From Massilia brevitalea (GTDB taxonomy: Bacteria > Pseudomonadota > Gammaproteobacteria > Burkholderiales > Burkholderiaceae_D), in assembly GCF_030711405.1 (NCBI RefSeq), contig NZ_JAULSI010000010.1, positions 67,570-131,569 of the forward strand: a DNA stretch of 64,000 nucleotides, in the 5' to 3' direction. The stretch's first letter is position 1; each line of letters opens with the position of its first letter. A model generated the notes under the pieces. The model did no database searches. It was not told where the DNA came from and saw only the letters and a list, made by a program, of their open reading frames with translations. Shown here in pieces: positions 31,125-39,819 of this stretch. A program made the translations under genes and the position numbers.

Positions 31125-31367
31125 ATGGCACAGATCGATCTGTCGAACTACAACCTCGGCGAACTGAAAGGTCTGCAGTTCGACGTCGAGAAGGAACTCA
31201 AGGAACGCCAGCGGCACGATTTGCGCAAGGCGCGCGAGCAGGTGATGGCGATCGTGCAGGAGGCCGGCATGTCGGTCGACGAGCTGCTGGCCGAGCGCAA
31301 CAAGGACAACGCTGCGGGCAAGGGGGGCGGCAGGGGCAGGCCCAAAAAGGCCGGCCCCGAGGCTTGA
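31125..31367 (+). CDS. Short H-NS-family protein with AT-hook-like tail
   Basis: An 80-aa nucleoid-associated protein. The N-terminal 50 residues match the H-NS oligomerisation coiled coil of Burkholderiales (LGELKGLQFDVEKELKERQ, then REQVMAIVQEAGMSVDELL). The usual C-terminal H-NS DNA-binding domain, with its W-T/S-G-x-G-R-x-P motif, is missing. In its place is a Gly-rich linker and GRGRPKK, an AT-hook-like core. It has its own promoter region after the M20 gene. It could bind DNA through the hook or act as a modifier of full-length H-NS. The reading frame looks intact and no lost domain was found downstream. Confidence 0.85.
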   Translation: MAQIDLSNYNLGELKGLQFDVEKELKERQRHDLRKAREQVMAIVQEAGMSVDELLAERNKDNAAGKGGGRGRPKKAGPEA

Positions 31368-31559
31368 CTAGCGCCCGCGCATCGAGCGCTCGATCTTCTG
31401 GTCGGTCTTGTACTGGCTGAGGGCATACACGGCCCAGATGGCGGCCGGCAGCCAGCCGACCAGGGTTACTTGCAGGATCAGGCAGATGATGCCGGCGATC
31501 GGGCGGCCGATGGTGAAGAAGGTGAGCCAGGGGAGGATCAGGGCGATGAGGAGGCGCAT
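31368..31559 (-). CDS. YqaE/Pmp3 family membrane protein
   Basis: A tiny 63-aa proteolipid with two membrane spans (LIALILPWLTFFTIGRPIAG and IICLILQVTLVGWLPAAIW) and a charged tail. It is typical of the YqaE/Pmp3 family, linked in other organisms to membrane potential and salt or cold stress. It converges with the H-NS-like gene with no gap. An upstream REP-like pair lies about 120 bases beyond its start. Confidence 0.9.
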   Translation of the reverse strand: MRLLIALILPWLTFFTIGRPIAGIICLILQVTLVGWLPAAIWAVYALSQYKTDQKIERSMRGR

Positions 31560-31674
31560 GGGGTTTCCTTGATGGTCGAATGGTCGAGCCCGTGCAACCG
31601 GGCGTGTCTGTCAAAATCTTATAACAGGCAGGCCCGCGCTCAGCACACCGTTGCCGCCTCCAGGTTTTGTCGTC

Positions 31675-31814
31675 GTAGGGTGGGCACTTGTGCCCACGCG
31701 GTAATCATCGGTCGAGCATCTGCGGCTTTGGCAAATTTCGATGAACGGGCGCCTACCGGGGCACATTTCGACACGTCACCGTTCGACCGCGTGGGCACAA
31801 GTGCCCACCCTACG
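31675..31814. repeat. REP-like inverted pair (TT/AA type)
   Basis: Left copy 31675-31702 and right copy 31786-31814 are exact reverse complements (centres TT and AA), separated by 83 bases that are not repeated. The subtype is the same as the pair at 15220-15323. It lies between the divergent-tail Pmp3 promoter and the 3' end of the VWA gene. Confidence 0.85.
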
Positions 31815-31828
31815 CAGCCCACCACCGG

Positions 31829-33562
31829 TTACGGTTGCCCGACCGGCCCTGTCTTGCCCAGCGTCTCCGCCATCCGCACCAGACGCACGAACTCGGCGCG
31901 GTACCCCTCCGCATCCTTGCCGCGCGTATCGTTTGCCAGCGCCGCGATATCGGCATAGCTGTACTCCGCCACCGGCGCCTCGCCGCGCAGGCGCTGGCCG
32001 AACGCCGCCACCGCCACCGCAAAGCGCGCATCTTCCGGCGCCGCATCCAGCCCCTTGCGCACACTGTCGGCACGCACCGCATGCGAAGTCTCGCGGCTGG
32101 TGCTCTGGCCCGGCAGCTTGTAGCGCACCTTCACGAAACAGAGCTCATCCCCCTTGCCAGCCGGCGCCGCCTTCCTGGCCTCGCCATAGCGCAGCGGATC
32201 GACCAGCTTGCCCGCCTCCGAAGCCGGCGTGGTCTCGTAGATCGCCGTGACGGTGTGCCCGGCGCCCATGTCGCCCACATCCACTTTGTCGTCCTTGAAG
32301 TCCTGGCGCGCCAGCATGCGCGTTTCGTAGCCGATCAGCCGGTAGGCCGCCGCCTGGCGCGGGTTGAACTCGACCTGCATCTTGACGTCGTTCGCGATCG
32401 GGAACATGGTCGAGCCGAGTTCTTCCTGCATGGCCTTGCGCGCTTCCAGCAGCGAGTCGATGTAGGCGGCGTTGCCGTTGCCGGACTGGGTCAGGCGCTG
32501 GATCAGGGCGTCGTTCAGGTTGCCCGTGCCGACGCCGAATACCGACAAATAGACGCCGCTCTTGCGCTTGTCGGCGATGAAGCGCTCCAGCTGCTTCGGA
32601 TCGGTGATGCCGATGTTGAAGTCGCCGTCGGTGGCCAGGATCACGCGGTTCACGGCCTTCGGGTCGCGGTGGCGCTCGGCCAGCGCATAGGCACGCTGCA
32701 GGCCGTCGCCGCCGGCGGTGCCGCCGGATGCGCGCAAGCCGTCGAGGGCGTCGACGATCTTCTGCTTGTCGCGGCCCAGCGTCGGCTCGAGCGCCACCTG
32801 GGTGCCGTTGGCATAGGTGACGATGGACACGCGGTCGTTCTCGCGCAACTGGTCGGCGAACAGGCGCAGGCCCTGCTGCAGCAGCGGCAGGCGGTCGGGG
32901 CCCCCCATCGAGCCGGAGACGTCGATCAGCAGCACCAGGTTCAGCGGCGGACGTGCGGCCTGCTCGACGTCGAAGCCGCGCACGGCGACGTGCAGCAGCT
33001 GGTTGCCTGCCTTCCAGGGGCTGGGCATGACCTCCGTGGTTACGGCGAAGGGCTGGTTGCGCGCCTTCGGGGCGGCGTAGCGGTAGGGGAAGTAATTGAC
33101 CATCTCCTCGACGCGCACGGCCTGCGGCGGCGGCAGGCGGCCGGAGGTGAGCTGGCGCCGGACGAAGGCGTAGGAGGCGGTGTCGACGTCGGCGCTGAAG
33201 GTGGACACCGGCTGCTCGGACACCAGCTGGGTGACGTTCGCTTCCTTGTCCGGGAACTTGTCGGCCTGTGGTGGAGCAATGACGACAAAGCCCGGCGGCG
33301 CCGCGCGCCGCAGCGGCTGGTACTGCCCCGCGATCGACGAGCCGGTCACGACCACGCTCTGCTTCTGCTGCGAAGCGTAGGCGGACACTGAAGGAGAGGG
33401 CGGCGGCGGCGGTGCAGGAGCCGAGACTGAAGCCGGAGGCGGCGCCGGCGACGCTTCGGCAAGGACCGGCGACTCCTGCTGGCCGGGAGACTGCACGCTG
33501 CAGCCGGCCAGCAGTACGGCGCCCAGCGCCAGGAGCGCGGGCGTATTCAGGGGACATCTCAT
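31829..33562 (-). CDS. VWA-domain lipoprotein (YfbK-like)
   Basis: A 577-aa envelope lipoprotein. The signal ends in the lipobox LLAGC with Cys21 as the lipidation site. A Pro/Ala-rich linker follows, then the von Willebrand N-terminal region (FSADVDTASYAFVRRQL, EEMVNYFPY). The VWA domain has an intact MIDAS motif DVSGSMGG and ATDGDFNIG, and a DUF3520-type C terminus ends near TLGKTGPVG. The start ATG at 33562 has GGAAG upstream; a longer in-frame start would bury the signal peptide. Such proteins are thought to act in protein interactions at the envelope. The exact role is unknown. Confidence 0.92.
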   Translation of the reverse strand: MRCPLNTPALLALGAVLLAGCSVQSPGQQESPVLAEASPAPPPASVSAPAPPPPPSPSVSAYASQQKQSVVVTGSSIAGQYQPLRRAAPPGFVVIAPPQADKFPDKEANVTQLVSEQPVSTFSADVDTASYAFVRRQLTSGRLPPPQAVRVEEMVNYFPYRYAAPKARNQPFAVTTEVMPSPWKAGNQLLHVAVRGFDVEQAARPPLNLVLLIDVSGSMGGPDRLPLLQQGLRLFADQLRENDRVSIVTYANGTQVALEPTLGRDKQKIVDALDGLRASGGTAGGDGLQRAYALAERHRDPKAVNRVILATDGDFNIGITDPKQLERFIADKRKSGVYLSVFGVGTGNLNDALIQRLTQSGNGNAAYIDSLLEARKAMQEELGSTMFPIANDVKMQVEFNPRQAAAYRLIGYETRMLARQDFKDDKVDVGDMGAGHTVTAIYETTPASEAGKLVDPLRYGEARKAAPAGKGDELCFVKVRYKLPGQSTSRETSHAVRADSVRKGLDAAPEDARFAVAVAAFGQRLRGEAPVAEYSYADIAALANDTRGKDAEGYRAEFVRLVRMAETLGKTGPVGQP

Positions 33563-33703
33563 GATTGGACTTCCTTCGGTTGTTATACCGATAAGGTGCA
33601 ACAGCGATGCCCGGATTGCAATGGCGCTTACAACCTGTAATTCTTTATGCGGCCGGCATGTGCGCGCTTTTGCGTTGCCGCAGTGCGCCGCCTGATGCGG
33701 CGG

Positions 33704-35947
33704 CTAGCGCGCTTCGTCCGCTGCGCCGGCCGAGCGCGGAACGACCGCGAACTGCGGCGCCTTGCTGTAGTCGGGCTTGACGCTGCGCGACATGAAGCGT
33801 GCCCAGGCCTTCCGGCCGGCCGCGCCGCCGACGTCAGCCGCGTAGGCCAGGGCCGGTTGCATGTTCGAGGGGAAGCCCATCGGCTCCGCCGCGTAGCCGC
33901 CCATGTCGCCGACCTTGCGCTTGGTGGCGACGGCCAGTTCCTGGCCAGCGCAGGGCAGCGCGGCCAGTTCGCCCATGGTGCCGCGGTAGGCCTGGGCGAT
34001 GCTGTCGTAGATCGGTGCACCCGGCGCATCGCGCACGGTGATGGTGTAGTTGGCGCCATCGACCCAGCAGGCGCCTTCGCCGACCATGCGCGCGATCGGG
34101 AACTTCGCCTTCCACTTCAATAGCGGCTGCGCCTCCTTGAAGCCGAGTTCCGCCACGTGCCCGACCGCCGAGGTAAAGAAGTCGTCCTGCCAGGGCGCCA
34201 CCGCCGTCTTGCCCTTGTAGATCACAGCCTGCTTGTTATCGATCACACCGAGGCGGTTGGCTGCCGGGTTGTCGCTGTAGACCTCGTTGTAGAAGGAGAG
34301 GTTGCTCTTCAGGATGGTTGTGAAGTCGCGCTTGAGCGGGTGGCTGTCGGGCGTGACGTAGGCCGCTTCGGCCAGCGTGCGCAGGCTCCAGGCCTGGCCG
34401 CGCACCTGGTGCGAATCGAGCAGTCCGCGGATGTTCTTGCGGTAGCCGGGATTGGTGGAGAACACGTTCCACATCGCCCAAAACTGCAGCTCTTCCAGGT
34501 AGTAATGGTCGCCGGTGACAAGATAGGGCAGGTAGGCAAAGGCCGGCTGGTGCGCGCTGTCGACCGCATACGGCGTCTGGCAGGCTTCCTTCGGGCAGCG
34601 CGGGAAGACTTCCTGCTTGCCGGTCTTCGGGTTGCGCGTGTCGCCGGGATTGCCGAGCAGGGTCATGTAGGGATAGTCCATCAGGCTGATGGGCAGGCCG
34701 GTGCGCTTGTCGCGGTAGTGCGCCGACCAACTGCCGGCCAGGTCGGCGGTGCCGAGCGTGACCTGCCTGGCGCGCGGGTCCATGCTCAGCAGGTACATGG
34801 CCGCCCACCCCGGCAGCAGTCCGATGTCGTTGCGTCCGCCCGTACCCGGCATGGCCGGATTCGCCGCGCCTATGCCCATCGGCTCGGTCCTCGGCCCTTC
34901 CCATTTGCCGATCAGCGCGGTCAGTGCCGCATCCGACACGACCACCGAGCGGTCGTAGTTGGGCAGCGCGCGCGAGTCGATCAGGTAGGCCGTATCGTGG
35001 CGCAGGTGGATGTGGGGCGCGTCGCCTGCCCAGGCCAAAATGCGCCAGCGCGCGTGGTGCAGGTGGGTCAAGTCCTTCTTCGCGTAGACCGTGTTGCCGC
35101 CGACCTTGACCTCGACGTTGTAGGTGAAGTTCTGCGGCGCCGGCTCGTAGGCCCAGTCGTTTTCCACCACCACGTCGACGCGGGTCTTGCCGCTGCCGGC
35201 ATAGCCGCGGATCGCGAAGCGCGCCGCCAGGTGCGGGTGTTCATCGCCGTTCGCATTGCGCAGCGGCGCGGCCACCTGCAGCTCGGTGACGACCGGTCCT
35301 TCCAGCCAGGCTTGTGGCTTCTGCTCCTTGAGCAGGCGGTCGGCGGAGGCGGTATACCGTTCGCCGCCGATGTCGATGCTGACCACGGCGCCAGTGGTGA
35401 AGTCCGGCCTGGCGCCCGCCTCGCCGTGCTTCGCATTGCCCTTGACCAAGGCGATGCCGGCCCCTTGCCCCTTGGCCAGGCGCGGCAGCAAAGCCGAAAT
35501 GACCGCGTGCCGCACCGAGCCGTCCGGATGGGTGGCCTTGACGTCGACCTGCAGCGGCAGGCTGCTGCCGTCTGCGAGTTTGCCCGACAAGCCCGCGCCG
35601 CGTGGCAGGTCGCCCGGTGCGAAAACCTGGCCGAAGGTGAGCGGCACCCGCGTCTGCTCTCCGCCCGTGTTCTCGACCGCCACACCGGTGAAGCCGCCGG
35701 CGGGAATCGCCGCCCTGCGCGCCGGCGCCGGCGCTGCGGCCTTGCCTGGCGCTTCCTTCATTTCCTTCGTTTCCCGGGCTTCCTTCGCATCGGCCGCCGC
35801 GGCGTTGCCATGGCGCGCCGACAGCACCCGGCTGTCGTCCACCTTGCCGGTGGTCGGCAGGCCGACGAAGCCATCCTGGGCATGGGCGATGCCGGTGACG
35901 AGTGCGAGGAAGAGGGCAAAGCGAAGCGGAGTACGGACAGGAATCAT
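33704..35947 (-). CDS. Large exported protein, possibly PcRGLX/YetA-like polysaccharide-active
   Basis: A 747-aa secreted protein with a signal peptide (LRFALFLALVTGIAHAQ). A low-complexity Ala/Lys/Glu segment follows at about residues 35-75. The next region resembles RIFT-barrel modules of rhamnogalacturonan-lyase-like proteins (VPLTFGQVFAPGDLPRG, then PLQVDVKATHPDGSVRHAV). The C-terminal half is rich in Trp and Tyr and helical (YYLEELQFWAMWNVF, WSLRTLAEAAYV), suggesting an alpha/alpha toroid. This family assignment is from pattern resemblance and is tentative. The start ATG at 35947 leaves a correct signal peptide; upstream in-frame ATGs do not. It is oriented like, and lies after, the S9 peptidase. 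Confidence 0.8.
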   Translation of the reverse strand: MIPVRTPLRFALFLALVTGIAHAQDGFVGLPTTGKVDDSRVLSARHGNAAAADAKEARETKEMKEAPGKAAAPAPARRAAIPAGGFTGVAVENTGGEQTRVPLTFGQVFAPGDLPRGAGLSGKLADGSSLPLQVDVKATHPDGSVRHAVISALLPRLAKGQGAGIALVKGNAKHGEAGARPDFTTGAVVSIDIGGERYTASADRLLKEQKPQAWLEGPVVTELQVAAPLRNANGDEHPHLAARFAIRGYAGSGKTRVDVVVENDWAYEPAPQNFTYNVEVKVGGNTVYAKKDLTHLHHARWRILAWAGDAPHIHLRHDTAYLIDSRALPNYDRSVVVSDAALTALIGKWEGPRTEPMGIGAANPAMPGTGGRNDIGLLPGWAAMYLLSMDPRARQVTLGTADLAGSWSAHYRDKRTGLPISLMDYPYMTLLGNPGDTRNPKTGKQEVFPRCPKEACQTPYAVDSAHQPAFAYLPYLVTGDHYYLEELQFWAMWNVFSTNPGYRKNIRGLLDSHQVRGQAWSLRTLAEAAYVTPDSHPLKRDFTTILKSNLSFYNEVYSDNPAANRLGVIDNKQAVIYKGKTAVAPWQDDFFTSAVGHVAELGFKEAQPLLKWKAKFPIARMVGEGACWVDGANYTITVRDAPGAPIYDSIAQAYRGTMGELAALPCAGQELAVATKRKVGDMGGYAAEPMGFPSNMQPALAYAADVGGAAGRKAWARFMSRSVKPDYSKAPQFAVVPRSAGAADEAR

Positions 35948-35983
35948 AGGCGGCGAGAGAAGTAATGGAGTGAACATACAACA

Positions 35984-36013
35984 GTAAAACAAAAAGCGCC
36001 CCGCAGGGCGCTC
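35984..36013 (-). terminator. Terminator of the S9 peptidase gene
   Basis: On the minus strand the stem AGCGCCC-TGC-GGGGCGCT is followed by TTTTTGTTTT. It lies 17 bases beyond the peptidase stop codon and separates it from the exported-protein gene. Confidence 0.85.
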
Positions 36014-36029
36014 GCTTACTTCTGGCTGC

Positions 36030-38390
36030 TTACTGCTTCAGCGTGCGTTCGAACAGCTTCAGGATGCGGCGGTACTGGTCGAACCAGCTTTCCGGCTGGG
36101 TGTAGGCGTGGCGTTCCAGCGGGTAGCTGGCCAGCTCCCAGTTATCCTTGCGCAGTTCGATCAGGCGCTGCGCCATGCGCACCGAGTCCTGGTAGAACAC
36201 GTTGTCGTCGACCATGCCGTGGCCGATCAGCAGGTTGCCGCGCAGGTTCTCGGCGTACTCGATCGGCGACGAGATTTTATAGGCCTGCGGGTCGAGCTCC
36301 GGCGTGTTCAGGATGTTGGCGGTGTACTCGTGGTTGTAGCTGGTCCAGTCGGTCACCGGGCGCAGCGCGGCGCCGGACTTGAACATCTCCGGTGCGCGCA
36401 TCAGCGCCATGAAGGTCATGAAGCCGCCGTAGCTGCCGCCGTAGATGCCCACGTTCTGGGCGTCGCCCTGCAGGTTCTGCACCACGTACTTCACGCCGTC
36501 CTGGTAGTCCACCAGTTCCGGGTGGCCCATCTGGCGGTAGATCGCGGTGCGCCAGTTGCGGCCATAGCCTTTCGAGGCGCGGTAGTCCATATCGAGCACG
36601 ATGTAGCCGCGCTCCACCAGCAGGTTGTGGAACATCTGCTCGCGGAAGTAGTTCGGGTAGCGCTTGCTGGTGTTTTGCAGGTAGCCGGCGCCGTGCACGA
36701 ACATCACGATCGGGTATTTTTTACCCGCTTCCAGCTTGGCCGGGCGGTACAGCTTGGACCACACCGGGTCGCCGCCGTCGCTCGACGGCACGGCCACGTA
36801 TTCGGGCTGGATCCATTCGCGCGCCTTGTATTCGGCGGTGCGGGTATCGGTCAGCTTGGCCGCCGCGCCGCCCGCCACCGGCACCGTGGCCAGCTGGATC
36901 GGCATGTAGCTGGTCGAGTAGTGCACCAGGAGTTTACGGTTGTCCGGCGACAGGGCGAAGCGCTCCACGCCTTCCAGGCCCGTCACTTCGCGCGTGGCGC
37001 CGTCTTTCGCGTTCACCGCGCACACTTCATAGGTGCCCGGGTTCTTGCGGTTGCAGAGCAGGTAGGCCGTGCTGCCGTCGAAGTTCCACTGCACGTCGCC
37101 GGCTTCCCACTTGCCGCTGGTGAGGGCGCGCGCCTGGCCGTCGGTGCTCGACGTGTACAGGTGCGAGTAGCCGCTTTCTTCCGACAGGTACCACAGCGTG
37201 CGGTTGTCCGGCAGCCAGCCGAAATCGGCGTTGTCGTAGTTGACCCAGGCTTCGTCACTCAGGCGGTGCACGGGTTTCAGCTTGGCGTTCGGCAGGTCGA
37301 TGGTGGCGATCCAGCGGTCCTTGTTGTCGACCGCGCGCAGCATCACGGCGGCCTGCTTGCCGTCGAAGGTCCAGCGCACGGCGTCGGCGCGGTCGGCGAT
37401 ACGCAGTGGGCGGTTGCCCTTCAGCGGATCGAGCTTGGCGTCGGCGCGCAGCTTGGCCAGCGGGTCGGTAGCGATGCCGGGCAGGCTGTCGAACGGGATG
37501 TCCTTGACCGTATTCGTGGCCAGGTCGATCAGTTTCAGTGCATGCGGCGCCGGGTTGTTGCGGCCGACGCGGGTGCGCTCGTCGTCGGTTTCCTCGTAGC
37601 CCGATTCGGTCACGTAGCGCGGCATCTTGCCGACGCGGCCCTTGTCGCCGCCTTTTGCCGCGGTGACCACGACCAGCCAGCGGCCGTCGGGCGAGAGGGC
37701 GCTGCCTTCGATGGTGAGCTTGTCGCCCAGGTAGATCGGGGCGGGTGCGCGGGTCGGGTCGGCGCGGCGCTCTTCCTCGGCGCGGGCGCGGCCAGCGTCG
37801 CGGTCGTCCTTGGTCCGCTTCAGGGTGGCGATCAGGCGCAGCTGCATGTCGCGCAGGGCGTCTGGGTCAGTCGCTGCAGGGTCTTTCGCGGCGCGCGGCA
37901 GGGCGACCGGGCCCTGCACGCGGCTGGCGCGGTCCCAGCTGAACCACTCGTGGCCGACGCGGAACTGCACGGCGCGCTCGTCGCTCGAGAACTGCGGGTC
38001 TTCGGCCTTTACGCCGCGGCTGATCTGGACCAGGGCGCCGTTCTTCAGGTCGCGCTCGAAGAGGTCGCCGTTACGCACCAGCACGGCGCGCGTGTGGCTG
38101 CGGTTGTAGACGACGTTCGGGCTGTCGAGCTTTGCCAGGTCGGCATCCGCCACCTTGCGCGGCTGGCCGCCCTGCACAGCCTCGAAAGTATCGCGCAGCT
38201 GCGAACCGGTGCGCTTCTGCTTGAAGAAGACCTGCTTGCCGTCCCAGCTCCACCAGGCCTGTTCGGCAGGGTTGCCGATCCAGTCGGGGTTGGCCATGGC
38301 CTGGTCGAGGGTGATCGGCGTCGGCGCCGCAACGGCTGCGCCGGATGAGGCGATGAACGCGGCAAAGATCGAAAGAGCAGGAAGTCGCAT
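36030..38390 (-). CDS. Exported S9 family prolyl oligopeptidase/DPP IV-like peptidase
   Basis: Serine peptidase of 786 aa. It has a signal peptide (ALSIFAAFIASSGAAVAA) and a long beta-propeller of repeated WD-like blades (WSWDGKQVFF, SPDGRWLVVV, WLPDNRTLWYL, LSPDNRKLLV). The C-terminal alpha/beta-hydrolase has the nucleophile in YGGSYGGFM, an Asp in GMVDDNV and the His in ERHAYTQPESW. It probably trims peptides in the periplasm. The start at 38390 places the signal peptide at the N terminus; an in-frame ATG 33 bases upstream is possible. It has its own terminator. Confidence 0.93.
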   Translation of the reverse strand: MRLPALSIFAAFIASSGAAVAAPTPITLDQAMANPDWIGNPAEQAWWSWDGKQVFFKQKRTGSQLRDTFEAVQGGQPRKVADADLAKLDSPNVVYNRSHTRAVLVRNGDLFERDLKNGALVQISRGVKAEDPQFSSDERAVQFRVGHEWFSWDRASRVQGPVALPRAAKDPAATDPDALRDMQLRLIATLKRTKDDRDAGRARAEEERRADPTRAPAPIYLGDKLTIEGSALSPDGRWLVVVTAAKGGDKGRVGKMPRYVTESGYEETDDERTRVGRNNPAPHALKLIDLATNTVKDIPFDSLPGIATDPLAKLRADAKLDPLKGNRPLRIADRADAVRWTFDGKQAAVMLRAVDNKDRWIATIDLPNAKLKPVHRLSDEAWVNYDNADFGWLPDNRTLWYLSEESGYSHLYTSSTDGQARALTSGKWEAGDVQWNFDGSTAYLLCNRKNPGTYEVCAVNAKDGATREVTGLEGVERFALSPDNRKLLVHYSTSYMPIQLATVPVAGGAAAKLTDTRTAEYKAREWIQPEYVAVPSSDGGDPVWSKLYRPAKLEAGKKYPIVMFVHGAGYLQNTSKRYPNYFREQMFHNLLVERGYIVLDMDYRASKGYGRNWRTAIYRQMGHPELVDYQDGVKYVVQNLQGDAQNVGIYGGSYGGFMTFMALMRAPEMFKSGAALRPVTDWTSYNHEYTANILNTPELDPQAYKISSPIEYAENLRGNLLIGHGMVDDNVFYQDSVRMAQRLIELRKDNWELASYPLERHAYTQPESWFDQYRRILKLFERTLKQ

Positions 38391-38536
38391 CGTGAATGAG
38401 TGGTGGGTGAAGGAATCAGCCAATCATCTGGCTAGTCATTCGCCAGGAATAGCTTTCTGGCTAAAAATTGCGAAAGCATTCTAGCGCAGCCACCATGCGA
38501 CGGGGCACTTCGCGGACGATAATCCGGAAGAATTTT

Positions 38537-38567
38537 TAACCGCGTATTGCTGTGTTTACGCGGGTTT
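38537..38567. other. Hairpin between S9 peptidase and small membrane gene
   Basis: Arms AACCGCGTA and TACGCGGGTT flank a ten-base loop. The T-run (TTTTTA) is on the plus side, where no gene ends, while the small gene ends on the minus side with only TTAAAAATT. It may be a weak bidirectional terminator. Confidence 0.35.
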
Positions 38568-38586
38568 TTACACTATTTACAGCGGC

Positions 38587-38694
38587 TCAGGCAGCCTGGT
38601 TCTGCGACTTCGGCTGGCGTGGCAGGAACATGGCAATGCGTGCAACGACGGCGAGAACGGCGAGGCCAACTGGCAGGTATTCGAGAGCGATCAT
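38587..38694 (-). CDS. 35-aa single-span membrane protein
   Basis: A very small protein: MIALEYLPVGLAVLAVVARI, then a short FLPRQPKSQ tail. It has one hydrophobic span and a basic, Gln-rich end. The start is supported by AAAGG six bases upstream, and a long conserved promoter/leader precedes it. The same 79-bp promoter is found upstream of the 77-aa gene at 49638-49871, so both are expressed genes under common control. Function unknown. Confidence 0.75.
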   Translation of the reverse strand: MIALEYLPVGLAVLAVVARIAMFLPRQPKSQNQAA

Positions 38695-38730
38695 GGTGAA
38701 ACCTTTCTTGCGCTGGTTAGCGCGCTGGTT

Positions 38731-38809
38731 GGTAAATACTGCGATGTTGCGTTGCAGTATAGAACGCCTTTTTTCATAAATAAACTTTATGTTCATGATG
38801 TCCGCGATA
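38731..38809 (-). promoter_or_regulatory. Shared promoter, copy A
   Basis: Aligns without gaps to 49882-49960, about 60 of 79 positions identical by hand. On the minus strand both copies have TTTATT, a 17-base spacer and a -10 box TATACT. Immediately over the likely transcription start both carry the dyad CTGC-N3-GCAACA. That dyad resembles published PhaR/phasin operators (CTGC-N3/4-GCAG). Confidence 0.7.
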
Positions 38810-38906
38810 AGCTGTGCTTATGATCTATTCGCTGTCATCGCATGCGATATTGATGGCTGATATATCTCGACTGCAACTAAACCATATGATGCGCCGGTTG
38901 GGGTAT

Positions 38907-39095
38907 GTAGGGTGGGCACTCCGTGCCCACGCGGTACGCACGTGTCTGGCGGACATACACGGTGAGGTGTCGCTCGCACCGCATCCGCAAGCCCACGGTA
39001 GGCCGTGGCCGGGTGATACCGTGCGAGCGACGAGTCGAGACACGTGTCCAAAGGGGGACGCCCGTACCGCGTGGGCACGGAGTGCCCACCGTACG
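38907..39095. repeat. Long nested REP-like hairpin (CC/GG type)
   Basis: Outer arms 38907-38936 and 39064-39094 are REP-like copies with centres CTCC and GGAG (one mismatch). Inside are further paired arms: CACGTGTCT 38939-38947 with AGACACGTG 39038-39046, GTCGCTCGCAC 38969-38979 with GTGCGAGCGAC 39021-39031, and CCACGG 38993-38998 with CCGTGG 39003-39008. The whole unit can fold into one long interrupted stem. It lies just upstream of nasT. With copy A of the shared promoter it accounts for most of the 462-base gap before nasT. Confidence 0.85.
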
Positions 39096-39156
39096 ATTAA
39101 CGTCGCGGCGAGAGCAGTCAATCCGGTGTGGCCCGCTTCTTGCATTCCTTGTCAGC

Positions 39157-39819
39157 ATGAAATCCAGCCACCCACCCCGCAGCCTGCGCATCGTCGTCGT
39201 CACCGCCGACACATCCGGCCACGGCGATGCCGCGCTCGCCGCCCGGCGCGAGCGCAACACGGCGCTGCGCATCGGGCTGCTGGAGTCGGGCTACGACATC
39301 GTCGCCTCGCTGCCGCCGGATATCTTCCTGCCCGAGCGCGTGGCCCAGCTGCAGCCGGACCTGATCATTGTCGACAGCGAATCCGATGCGCGCGACGTGC
39401 TCGAGCACATCGTGATCGCCACCCGCGACGAGCGCCGCCCCATCGTCCTGTTCACAGAGGACCATAGTGCGCCCGCCATGGAAGCGGCGATGGCAGCCGG
39501 CGTGTCGGCCTATATCGTGGCCGGCCTGCAGGCCGAACGCGTGCGGCCCGTGCTCGACGTGGCCCTGGCGCGCTTTCGGCGCGAGCAGCAACTGCTGGGC
39601 GAACTGGCCGACACGCGCCAGAAGCTGGCCGAGCGCAAGGTGGTCGAGCGCGCCAAGGGCGTGCTGATGGCGCGCTACCGCCTGAAGGAAGAAGAAGCCT
39701 ACGGCCGCCTGCGCAGCCTGGCGATGAACAAGAACCTGAGACTGGCCGAGGTCGCGCAGCGCATCCTCGACGTCGAGGATTTGCTGGGCCAGGCCCCGGC
39801 TGCGAAAGGACATACATGA
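39157..39819 (+). CDS. nasT: ANTAR-domain antiterminator NasT
   Basis: RNA-binding response-regulator-like protein of 220 aa controlling nitrate assimilation. The receiver-like domain spans about residues 10-125 (IVVVTADTS, LIIVDSESD). A helical linker leads to the ANTAR domain at about 145-205, with KLAERKVVERAKGVLMARY and the conserved Ala/aromatic pattern EEEAYGRLRSLAM. In the NasT/NasS systems of Azotobacter and Paracoccus, free NasT binds a two-hairpin leader RNA and prevents termination. Such a leader is present here before the transporter gene. The stop overlaps nasS by four bases. The ATG has no strong ribosome site. Confidence 0.9.
   Translation: MKSSHPPRSLRIVVVTADTSGHGDAALAARRERNTALRIGLLESGYDIVASLPPDIFLPERVAQLQPDLIIVDSESDARDVLEHIVIATRDERRPIVLFTEDHSAPAMEAAMAAGVSAYIVAGLQAERVRPVLDVALARFRREQQLLGELADTRQKLAERKVVERAKGVLMARYRLKEEEAYGRLRSLAMNKNLRLAEVAQRILDVEDLLGQAPAAKGHT

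Noticed and set aside
31300..31420. Truncation of H-NS by a frameshift
   Set aside because: The alternative frames downstream were read and contain no W-x-G-x-G-R-type DNA-binding motif; the Pmp3 gene occupies that DNA on the other strand.
38923..39156. N-terminal extension of NasT through the REP element
   Set aside because: The frame is open across the repeat by chance; its translation is repeat-derived and unlike any NasT N terminus. The ATG at 39157 fits the receiver domain start.
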